Assembly (NCBI GenBank): GCA_900542505.1
Contig: UQNV01000023.1
Coordinates: forward strand, 1-33,654
Length of the DNA: 33,654 bases
Direction: 5' to 3'
Source of the DNA: an uncultured Alistipes sp.
Lineage (GTDB): Bacteria; Bacteroidota; Bacteroidia; Bacteroidales; Rikenellaceae
Both the position numbers and the translations under genes were made by a program. The notes under the pieces are model-generated. The model was given only the letters and a program-made list of their open reading frames with translations, did not search any database and had not been told where the DNA came from. Each line of letters opens with the position of its first letter. Within the stretch, counting starts at the first letter, position 1. Below, piece by piece: positions 1 through 6,894 of the stretch.

Positions 1-49
1 ATCTACACACTGCATATCGTCGGCAGCGTCAGATGTGTATAAGAGACAG
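1..49 (+). other. Illumina P5/Nextera adapter remnant (not genomic)
   Basis: Bases 1-8 (atctacac) are the end of the Illumina P5 oligo. Bases 9-16 (actgcata) match the Nextera i5 index S506/N506. Bases 17-49 are the Nextera read-1 transposase adapter, ending in the Tn5 mosaic end (agatgtgtataagagacag, 31-49). Three library parts in the right order leave little doubt. Genomic sequence starts at base 50. Any frame that runs into this segment is artificial. Confidence 0.98.
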
Positions 50-237
50 CTACCACCCCTCGCTCCACACCTCTGCAAACTTCCCCTCGCTTGCACCACC
101 ACGCGGCCTGTTTCCGTCCCGCTCCGCCCCGCTCCGGCTCCCATCCGGGAGGGCCGGAGTGGCCTCCCACAGGGCCGGGCACCGGCTCCCATCGCCCCAA
201 ATACGCACAACCGACCCATCGCCCCCCGAACACGCAC

Positions 238-270
238 AAAAAAAGAGCGGCATCCGCTGCCGGATGCCGC
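238..270 (-). terminator. Intrinsic terminator of the nuclease/TonB operon
   Basis: A perfect 10-bp inverted repeat (gcggcatccg at 247-256, cggatgccgc at 261-270) encloses a 4-nt loop. On the minus strand the stem is followed by a T-run (seven A on the plus strand, 238-244). It lies 21 bp beyond the stop codon of the last gene of the operon. Bases 50-237 further out hold no gene that I can support; they contain an imperfect duplication of about 24 bp (188-210 and 215-239). Confidence 0.85.
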
Positions 271-291
271 CCCATGGAACGGATGCGCCGC

Positions 292-1539
292 CTACTCGAG
301 GTCGTCGCCCGTATCGTCCGCTACGGGCGGGTCGTAGGACTCGGCCGGCGTATTGGCCTCAATCCACTCCTCGCTGAGCAGGTCCTCGGCCTTGAAGTCG
401 AGGTCCTCGATACGGCTTACCGTAATCTGATACTGGGCATAGTCGCGCGACCCGCCCGAATAGGTGCTCTGCTTCGAATAGACGGCAAAGAGACCCAGCA
501 CGTTACCCACGGCACCGTCCTGCGGAATCGGTTTCATGGCAAAACGCGAATAGCCGCTCGTGCGCACCGTATAGACACCCGGGTCGGAGGTATAGGTCGC
601 CTGGGGATTGTAGGAGATGAGCACCGAGGCGTAGAGCTTCTCGTTGTTGACGCTGTAGGCCCAGCGGTACCAGGGCTGGAACAGCACGGGACGCACGTCG
701 GTGCAGGTCCACGTCGGATAGCTGTTATCGTAGGTACCGTTCTTCATGGCCGTCGGAACCTCGCCGTTCTGGTTCTTCACGCCGGCATAGCGGACCGTGA
801 TGTCCGAGAAGCGGACCAGACGGCCCAGATTCTTCAGCGCCGACTCCTCGTCGGTCACCAGCGTCGTGTAGTTGCTGCTGTTCACCTCGAGGATGTCCCC
901 GTCCTCGAGCTTGCAGGGCTCGCCCGGCAGCACGTGGGCGTCGATGTCGGCGGCCAGTTCGAGGTTCGAGTTGGCATAGAACTTATGCTCCTGCACGACG
1001 TTGTAGGAGTCCGACGGAGCGTCGCCCAGCGAGAGCATCATGCGGTAGTTGCCCAGGTAGAGGTCGCGCAGCAGGACATAGACCCAGGTGCTCTCCTTCG
1101 TATCGAGGTTGAGCTTGTAGGTCGTGTAGAGCGTGCCGCTGAGCTTGAGCTCGATGGCGGCCGTACCGTCGTAGATGTAGAGCGACTTGTAGATGTTGCC
1201 CTGCTCGTCGCTCGAAATCACCTTGCCCTTGATGTAGTAGTTGGCAGCCTCGGGCCAGAATGCGGTTCCCGCGCTCTCGAACTCATCTTCGCCCGCGTAG
1301 GCCTCGCCCAGCTTGAGCGCCTTGGTGTCGTCCCAGCTCGTGTTTTGACCCGTACCCGAGAGGGAACCGAAACGATTGACAAACTCCTTCTTGAGGTCGA
1401 GAATCGAGATATGGGTCAGACCCATGCCCGCCACCTCGTCCTCCTGCCACACCTTTATCTTCGGCGTGTCGAAGTCGTTGTAGCAGCCGACGGTCAGCAG
1501 AGCGACGGCCGCAGCCAGAAATATCTTAACGCTTTTCAT
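292..1539 (-). CDS. DUF5689-type surface lipoprotein (last gene of nuclease/TonB operon)
   Basis: A 415-aa lipoprotein. The first 18 residues form a signal peptide with lipobox TVGC, so Cys19 is the predicted lipidated residue. Acidic residues follow it (CYNDFD), resembling the surface-export signal of Bacteroidetes lipoproteins. Residues of about 98-200 (YYIKGKVISSDEQGN onward, then SLYIYDGTAAIELKL) look like the OB-fold-like core typical of DUF5689; this is family recognition by eye. There are no catalytic motifs. The C-terminus is acidic (ends DDTGDDLE). The gene starts 17 bp after the stop of the TonB receptor and is therefore very likely co-transcribed with it, in the position where SusD would stand in a Sus-like operon. 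I infer a binding role at the cell surface next to the transporter; the ligand is not visible from sequence. Confidence 0.85.
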   Translation of the reverse strand: MKSVKIFLAAAVALLTVGCYNDFDTPKIKVWQEDEVAGMGLTHISILDLKKEFVNRFGSLSGTGQNTSWDDTKALKLGEAYAGEDEFESAGTAFWPEAANYYIKGKVISSDEQGNIYKSLYIYDGTAAIELKLSGTLYTTYKLNLDTKESTWVYVLLRDLYLGNYRMMLSLGDAPSDSYNVVQEHKFYANSNLELAADIDAHVLPGEPCKLEDGDILEVNSSNYTTLVTDEESALKNLGRLVRFSDITVRYAGVKNQNGEVPTAMKNGTYDNSYPTWTCTDVRPVLFQPWYRWAYSVNNEKLYASVLISYNPQATYTSDPGVYTVRTSGYSRFAMKPIPQDGAVGNVLGLFAVYSKQSTYSGGSRDYAQYQITVSRIEDLDFKAEDLLSEEWIEANTPAESYDPPVADDTGDDLE

Positions 1540-1556
1540 TGATGCTTATTTTCGGA

Positions 1557-4385
1557 TTAGAAACGGAAATATACATTCAGGTAGTAGGTCGTACCGAGCA
1601 TGTAGAAGTACTTCGAGTCGAAACGCTTGTACTGCGTACCCTTGTCGGTGCGGACGCGGTTGAGTCGCATCTGCTCGTAGCCGCCCGTACGGATGTCCTG
1701 GTCGTTGAGCAGGTTCTTCACCTCGAGGCTGAAGCCGAGCATGTACTGACGGTGGATGTACCAGTTCTTGCCGATGCTGGCGCTCAGCGTGAAGGCCGGG
1801 TCGAACTTCTCCTGCTTCTGCATCGTACGGATGGCCTGCACGGCGGCTACCTGCTCCTCGACCGACGAAGAGGACGAAGAGAGCACGTCGAGGTAGCTGC
1901 GGATGACGGTCGACGTACGGTAGAGCGGGTTCATCGAGAGGTAGACCTTGTCGTAGTAGTTGAAGTTGACCGATGCGAACCAGTTGCGCGGGCCACGGAA
2001 GTCAAGGCCGATGTTGGCGGCCAGCTGCGGCGAGCTCTCCACATGCATCCCCTCCCAGTGTACGCGGTCGTTCTTGACCACCTCCTCGCTGTTGTCGATG
2101 GTCTGCACGAAGTTGGGGTCCGACGTATAGGTGTAGTCACCCCAGCTCAGGGCGCCCACTACCGAAAGGCCGTTCCAGATGGGAACCGACACACCCAGCT
2201 CGACGCCGTAGTAGCGCTTGTCGATGCCGCTCATGGCGAAGTTGGTGTAGGAGTGGCGCAGGTCGTCGTAGAACGAAATGACCTTCGCCTGGTTGGTCAT
2301 CTCGGTGTAGTAACCCGACAGACGAGCCTTGATGTAGGGCAGGTTGAGGTTGTAGGTCAGGTCGAGACCCAGCACGTTCTCGGCCGTCAGACCCGGCGTG
2401 GTCGTGTTGCGCGTACGGGGCGATACGAACGAGTTGACGAACTTCGGGGCGTTCTGCATGTAGACGATGCTGGCCTCGAGCGAGTGGGCGCCCGAGAACT
2501 TGTAGCCGAAGTTGCCCTTGAGGTTGTAGGTCAGGTAATTCAGCTTTGCCGAATTACCCTTCGAATTGTCCGGGAAGAGTCCCTTGCACCACAGGCCCTC
2601 GCGGTACATCGACGAATAGCCGACCTCACCGCCGATGTTCATCGAGAAGCCGCCCGTTGCGTAGTTGTAGAAGGCCCAGGCGCTCCCTTCGAGCAGGTGC
2701 GCGCGGTAGTTGTAGTTGAACTTGTCGCCTTCACGCACGATGCGGGCATGGCCGTTCTGGAGGTAGTAGTCCAGGTCGTTCTGGTAGTTGACGGGGTCCT
2801 GACCCTGGTCACGCTCGGCGAACTTGTCGATGTCGTACCAGTAGTCGCCGCCCAGCAGGTCCTTGATTTCGTCGTAGTACCACGTCCGGTTGGCACGCAG
2901 GTTGACTCCGCCGACGATGCGCATCTTGTTGTTGATTTGGTGGGCGACGTTGGCCGCGAAGTTGTAGTCGAGCTGGTCGGTGTGACGCTCCTCGATGATG
3001 ATGTTCGAGCGGCGCTGGTTCTCACCGGCGTACTGGGCCAGCGTCGGGTCGACATACTGGTTGTCGCGGTAGAAGCGGTCGAAGTCGAGCATTCCGGTCC
3101 ATACCTCGCCGGCGTGCTTGGCGCGCTGCAGCAGGTCGTAGATGCCCTTGTCGGAGGTCACGCCCGGAACAATCTGGTTGAGGAAGTACGAAGGCAGATA
3201 ACGGTAGTAGTCACCGCGCGGGTCGCCCGAGTCCTTCCACGAGAGGGCCGAGTAGCCGTTCTTGCCGAAGCGCAGCGACGTGGCGGCCGACAGGCGCGTC
3301 CGCTCCGAGATGTCCCACGTATAGGTCAGCATGGCGATGGGCTCGTGCGTGTTGCGGATGCGCGAGTTGCGCAGCTTGCCGTCCTGATAACCGACGTTGG
3401 GGTTGTAGTAGTGGTTGCCGAAGAGGTTGTAGGCCTCCTCGGTCGAAGCCTGCTGCGCACCGCGCTCCGTGGGCGAGGCCATGATGGTCAGACCCAGACG
3501 GTGGTTGTCGCCGAAGCGCTTCTCGACCGAACCGAAGTAGGCATAGGAGTTGTAGTAGACACCGTCCACATAGCCGTTGCCGCCCTGACGCGTGCCGACC
3601 GAGAAGCCGTACGACCAGCCGTTGTCAAGCTGACCCGAGGCGTAGGAGACCATCACGCGGAAGCGGTAGAGCTGCGTGGCGTTCGAGACGCTCACGCGCA
3701 GGCCCTTGCGCATCTGCGAGGCGCGGGCATTGATGTTCGTCTGACCGGCGATGCCGCCCAGACCGTAGTCCGTGAAACCGAGACCCGAAATGGTCTCCTG
3801 GTTGCGCGTCGCATCGTTCAGACCGCTCCACAGCGACCAGGGGCCGTAGCCCGTCATGGCGTCGTTGAAGCGGATGCCGTTCAGATAGATGTCCTGATAC
3901 TGCGAGTCGTAGCCGCGCACGTTGAAGCGCATCTCGCTGAAGCGGTACGAGGCGATGTTCGTAAAGACATCCTTCGACGCCGAGAGGGCCGACGGAAGCG
4001 GCTGCTCGTCGGACGAAGAGCTGTCCATGTCGAGCTCGGCAAAAATCTGGTCATCGAAGGCCTCGGGGCTCGTCAGGGGCGATACGACCACCGACTGGAG
4101 GTCCTTCACCGTATTGCCGACGCGCACCACCATGTCGAGCTCCTCGAAGTCGGGCGTAGTGAACGTAATGCGGTGGTTGCCGGCCGGCAGGTTCTCGATT
4201 TCGAAGTTACCGTTCTCATCCGTCGTCACCGTCAGGCCCGTGGACTCGAGGGTAACCTTCACGTTGCTCAGCGCTTCGCGTCCCAGGCGGGAAACCACCT
4301 TGCCACGCACGCCTCCGTCCTGAGCCCAGGAGACCGTAGCGGTCGTCACGGCGAGCAGAAGAAAGAGTAGAGATTTCAGTTTCAT
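1557..4385 (-). CDS. TonB-dependent outer-membrane receptor with CarboxypepD_reg domain
   Basis: A 942-aa TonB-dependent receptor. A type I signal peptide (residues 1-21, ending SWAQ) is followed by a CarboxypepD_reg-like beta-sandwich (about 24-105: GGVRGKVVSRLGREALSNVK, then TDENGNFEIENLPAGNHRI). A plug domain follows (about 130-250, with RFNVRGYDSQYQDIYLNGIR), then a 22-strand-type barrel ending in YFRF, the terminal aromatic expected for BAM insertion. There is an unusual poly-Ser/Asp linker before the plug (DMDSSSSDEQ). It lies 16 bp downstream of the EEP nuclease gene and 17 bp upstream of the DUF5689 lipoprotein gene. There is no SusD gene. The two nucleases upstream suggest import of nucleic-acid breakdown products or oligonucleotides; the substrate is inference. 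Confidence 0.95.
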   Translation of the reverse strand: MKLKSLLFLLLAVTTATVSWAQDGGVRGKVVSRLGREALSNVKVTLESTGLTVTTDENGNFEIENLPAGNHRITFTTPDFEELDMVVRVGNTVKDLQSVVVSPLTSPEAFDDQIFAELDMDSSSSDEQPLPSALSASKDVFTNIASYRFSEMRFNVRGYDSQYQDIYLNGIRFNDAMTGYGPWSLWSGLNDATRNQETISGLGFTDYGLGGIAGQTNINARASQMRKGLRVSVSNATQLYRFRVMVSYASGQLDNGWSYGFSVGTRQGGNGYVDGVYYNSYAYFGSVEKRFGDNHRLGLTIMASPTERGAQQASTEEAYNLFGNHYYNPNVGYQDGKLRNSRIRNTHEPIAMLTYTWDISERTRLSAATSLRFGKNGYSALSWKDSGDPRGDYYRYLPSYFLNQIVPGVTSDKGIYDLLQRAKHAGEVWTGMLDFDRFYRDNQYVDPTLAQYAGENQRRSNIIIEERHTDQLDYNFAANVAHQINNKMRIVGGVNLRANRTWYYDEIKDLLGGDYWYDIDKFAERDQGQDPVNYQNDLDYYLQNGHARIVREGDKFNYNYRAHLLEGSAWAFYNYATGGFSMNIGGEVGYSSMYREGLWCKGLFPDNSKGNSAKLNYLTYNLKGNFGYKFSGAHSLEASIVYMQNAPKFVNSFVSPRTRNTTTPGLTAENVLGLDLTYNLNLPYIKARLSGYYTEMTNQAKVISFYDDLRHSYTNFAMSGIDKRYYGVELGVSVPIWNGLSVVGALSWGDYTYTSDPNFVQTIDNSEEVVKNDRVHWEGMHVESSPQLAANIGLDFRGPRNWFASVNFNYYDKVYLSMNPLYRTSTVIRSYLDVLSSSSSSVEEQVAAVQAIRTMQKQEKFDPAFTLSASIGKNWYIHRQYMLGFSLEVKNLLNDQDIRTGGYEQMRLNRVRTDKGTQYKRFDSKYFYMLGTTYYLNVYFRF

Positions 4386-4401
4386 ACAGTTATGTTAAGT
4401 G

Positions 4402-5436
4402 TTATTTGGCTATGTAGATATAGACGGGGAAGTGGTCGCTGAAGCCGCCCTGGAAATCGTTGCCAACGAACGTACGCAGCGGGTAGCCCTTGTACTGGCC
4501 CTCCTTCTGGAGCATGTAGGGGCGGCGGAAGATGCCGCCGTAGTACTTCGACTTGCCCACGCGCTGGATTTTCAGCGCACCGGTCGAGCCCGTGGCGAGG
4601 TTGTCCGAGACGATGATGTTGTCGAAGAGGTTCCAGGCATCGCGGTAGGCCAGCGTGCCGTAACCCGCCTTGAGCAGCGCGATGAAGGGGTTGAACATGT
4701 CGCCCGCCTTCACGTCGGAGATTTTGCCCTTGGCGTGCAGACCCTCGATGACGCTGTCGTCCGTCGCGTCGTCGTTCAGGTCACCCATGACGACCACCTT
4801 CACCTCGGGACGGAGCATCTTGACCGAGTCGACAATCGAGCGCACCTGCCGTGCGGCGGCCATGCGCAGCGAGGCCGAGGCCTCCTTGCCGCCCAGACGC
4901 GACGGCCAGTGGCTCACCAGGAAGAAGAAGGGCTCCGACTCGATGGTTCCCCACATCGTGACGAAGTCACGCGTACGGAAGTCGGGACGGCCCGGCATGT
5001 TGAACTTGATGGCCTGGCTGCCCTCGAGCTTGAAGACGTCGGGGCGGTAGAAGAAGCCCACATCGACACCGCGGGCGTCGGGCGAGTCGTAGTGTACGAC
5101 CCGGTAGTTGCCGGGGGCGAGCTTCGGAGTGGCAATCACATCCTCCATCACCGCACGGTTCTCGATTTCCGACACGCCGATGACAATCGGGTAATCCTTG
5201 TCCTGAGCGGCGATGTCGAAGAGCACGCGCTCCAGGTTGCCGATTTTGCGCGTGTACTTGGCCGTGTTCCAGCGCTTCGGCCCGTCGGGCGTGAACTCCT
5301 TGTCGAGCACGTCGGGGTCGGGAATCGTATCGAACAGGTTCTCGAAGTTGTAGAAGACCACTTTATAGGGCTTCTGCGCGAAACCGGCCACGAGCAGCAC
5401 GGCAAACAGTCCTGTAAGAAGAATTTTCTTCATCAT
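4402..5436 (-). CDS. Secreted endonuclease/exonuclease/phosphatase (EEP) family protein
   Basis: A 344-aa protein. I start it at the first ATG of MMKKILLTGLFAVLLVAGFAQ, a clean signal peptide cleaved near residue 20; the frame extends upstream but only with low-complexity, non-homologous residues. EEP (DNase I-like) motifs appear in order: N30 in YNFENLFD, E90 in VSEIEN, GVDVGFFYRPD (123-133), H176 in VSHWPS, GDLND (218-222) and the C-terminal SDHFPV (333-338) with the catalytic-type Asp/His. All key residues of a metal-dependent phosphodiesterase are present. There is no lipobox, so the product is probably periplasmic or secreted. It lies 52 bp after the endonuclease lipoprotein and 16 bp before the TonB receptor. 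I infer processing of oligonucleotides; EEP members also cut sugar- or lipid-phosphates, so substrate is open. Confidence 0.93.
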   Translation of the reverse strand: MMKKILLTGLFAVLLVAGFAQKPYKVVFYNFENLFDTIPDPDVLDKEFTPDGPKRWNTAKYTRKIGNLERVLFDIAAQDKDYPIVIGVSEIENRAVMEDVIATPKLAPGNYRVVHYDSPDARGVDVGFFYRPDVFKLEGSQAIKFNMPGRPDFRTRDFVTMWGTIESEPFFFLVSHWPSRLGGKEASASLRMAAARQVRSIVDSVKMLRPEVKVVVMGDLNDDATDDSVIEGLHAKGKISDVKAGDMFNPFIALLKAGYGTLAYRDAWNLFDNIIVSDNLATGSTGALKIQRVGKSKYYGGIFRRPYMLQKEGQYKGYPLRTFVGNDFQGGFSDHFPVYIYIAK

Positions 5437-5488
5437 AAAGCTATTGAGTTTGATTCGATTCAGGTTCGTATCTCCTGTATTGGTTGTA

Positions 5489-6763
5489 TCAGTTGCTGAT
5501 GCCCCAGTCCGACAGCACGAGTCGCTCCTTGACGGCGGCACCGTCGGCCGAGAGGTTGTGGAAGAACTCGAAGCCGGTGAACTCCTCCACCTCGCGCACC
5601 GAGCATGCGGCGTCGCCCAGCGTCATGCCGTCGGCCGATGCGTCGTTGGGATAGATGAAGCCGATGGCGCGCAGCTCGTCGGCCGTACACTCCGAGATGG
5701 GCTTGTCGCGGAACTCCTTGCGGGCCTGGACCATCACCTTCCAGCAGTGCGACGGCACGGCGATGGGGCCGTTGGCGTTGCTGATGCTCTTCGAGCTCTT
5801 GAAGCTGGCACCCGTCACGACGTAGAGCGTGTCGTAGCGGCCCGTTCCGGCCCACGTGCGCTCGCTGTTCTCGAGGTTGCCCCACGAACCGCCGTTGAAC
5901 GAGCCGTTCTGCGGCATCATGTTGGTGGCATAGAAGGTCTGGGCGTTGGTCTCCCAGGTATTGTATCGCGATGCCGAGGAGAGCATGTGACCGCGCTGGT
6001 AGCCGCCCTGGCCATAGCTGCGGATGATGTACTGCTGGTCCTGCTCCGCGATGGCGGGCTGCGTCACGTTGCGGCTGACCACCCGGTAGTAGGGGCTCGA
6101 CGAGGTGTATTCGGTCTGCGTATCGTCGTAGGCCCAGGCGTTGGTGCGCCCCTGGGTGGTACCGCCGACCTCGTAGCTGCGGCCGGTCCAGTAGCTCGCA
6201 TGCTGCGGATAGGCGACCCAGTTCGAGACGTGGCGGTCGAGGTCGTAGCAGATGGAGTAGTTGCGTACGCGCTTGCCGTTCGACAGGGTCGTATAGTAGG
6301 TTTTGTAGACATAATCGGCCTCCGCACGGTAGAGGGGCTGTTCGCCCCAGGCGCGGTCGTAGTCGGCCGAGACGGAGAACGAGGTCTGCGTCATGGTGAA
6401 ATCGGCCGTATAGCCGTCGGAGAAAAGCACGCGGAGCGTCGCCTCACGGTCCGACGCGGCGGTGTTCTTCTTCATGTAGATGTAGATGGGCTTGCCGACG
6501 GCAACCGTGGTCTCCAGAACGGAGGAGGCAAGGTCGAACGAGCACCACTCGGTGTCGCCCTGCGTCAGGATGGTTGCCGTACAGGTCAGATTCCGGTCGC
6601 CCTGGGTCTGGATGCTGTTTGTCGTGGCGTTGCAGTTCACGGTTCCGGCCGCGAGCCAGGCTTTCGAACTGGCGGAGCCCTGCGACTCGTCGCCGCAACC
6701 CACGAATATCGTGAGTATCGACAGCAGGATGACAGACAGAATTACCGGTTTGAATTTCAGCAT
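5489..6763 (-). CDS. DNA/RNA non-specific endonuclease lipoprotein with N-terminal BACON-like domain
   Basis: A 424-aa protein. I start it at MLKFKPVILS, which places a normal signal peptide before lipobox IFVGC (Cys23), followed by GDE, compatible with surface export. Residues of about 35-128 are a BACON-like Ig domain. Residues 130-424 are the beta-beta-alpha-metal (NUC) nuclease of the Serratia type: YQRGHM with general-base His259, then TNMMPQNGSFNGGSWGNLE with metal-ligand Asn290 and Glu298 spaced eight residues apart, as in Serratia nuclease (N119, E127). The usual DRGH motif reads QRGH here (Gln256). A hairpin separates it from the preceding gene. The family cuts single- and double-stranded DNA and RNA. 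I infer surface degradation of extracellular nucleic acids feeding the receptor downstream. Confidence 0.93.
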   Translation of the reverse strand: MLKFKPVILSVILLSILTIFVGCGDESQGSASSKAWLAAGTVNCNATTNSIQTQGDRNLTCTATILTQGDTEWCSFDLASSVLETTVAVGKPIYIYMKKNTAASDREATLRVLFSDGYTADFTMTQTSFSVSADYDRAWGEQPLYRAEADYVYKTYYTTLSNGKRVRNYSICYDLDRHVSNWVAYPQHASYWTGRSYEVGGTTQGRTNAWAYDDTQTEYTSSSPYYRVVSRNVTQPAIAEQDQQYIIRSYGQGGYQRGHMLSSASRYNTWETNAQTFYATNMMPQNGSFNGGSWGNLENSERTWAGTGRYDTLYVVTGASFKSSKSISNANGPIAVPSHCWKVMVQARKEFRDKPISECTADELRAIGFIYPNDASADGMTLGDAACSVREVEEFTGFEFFHNLSADGAAVKERLVLSDWGISN

Positions 6764-6804
6764 GATAAAAAACCGATGAAATTTCAGAAAAAAGACATGT
6801 AAAG

Positions 6805-6852
6805 AAACCAAACTCTTGGCGGAGTGTTACCCCCGCCAAGAGTGGTTGGTTT
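6805..6852 (-). promoter_or_regulatory. Intercistronic hairpin between first lipoprotein and endonuclease genes
   Basis: A perfect 11-bp stem (actcttggcgg at 6812-6822, ccgccaagagt at 6833-6843) has a 10-nt loop. It is extended by a second 7-bp stem (6805-6811 with 6846-6852) after a 2-nt bulge. It sits in the 131-bp gap between the 801-aa lipoprotein gene and the endonuclease gene. No T-run follows directly on the minus strand (the nearest T-rich stretch is about 13 nt on). I read it as an mRNA-stabilising or attenuating element and not as a full terminator. Confidence 0.7.
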
Positions 6853-6894
6853 ATAAGTCGGTTTCCTCGACTGCGGATGGAATGCCGGCAGCGG

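Noticed and set aside
50..237. Imperfect tandem repeat near the left end as a possible CRISPR or satellite
   Set aside because: Only two diverged copies of about 24 bp (188-210, 215-239) with no regular spacing, next to an artefactual contig end.
91..1542. 483-codon plus-strand frame opposite the DUF5689 lipoprotein
   Set aside because: Antisense shadow of the lipoprotein gene plus low-complexity intergenic sequence; no family motifs. Other frames at the left edge read through the adapter and are artificial.
1539..4370. 943-codon open plus-strand frame opposite the TonB receptor
   Set aside because: It mirrors the receptor gene almost end to end, is dominated by V, R, L, A and H in no known fold, and the minus-strand frame has clear family motifs. 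High GC and codon choice leave the antisense frame open.
5437..5541. N-terminal extension of the EEP nuclease (35 extra codons)
   Set aside because: It would overlap the upstream endonuclease gene and place low-complexity residues before a perfect signal peptide at MMKKILL.
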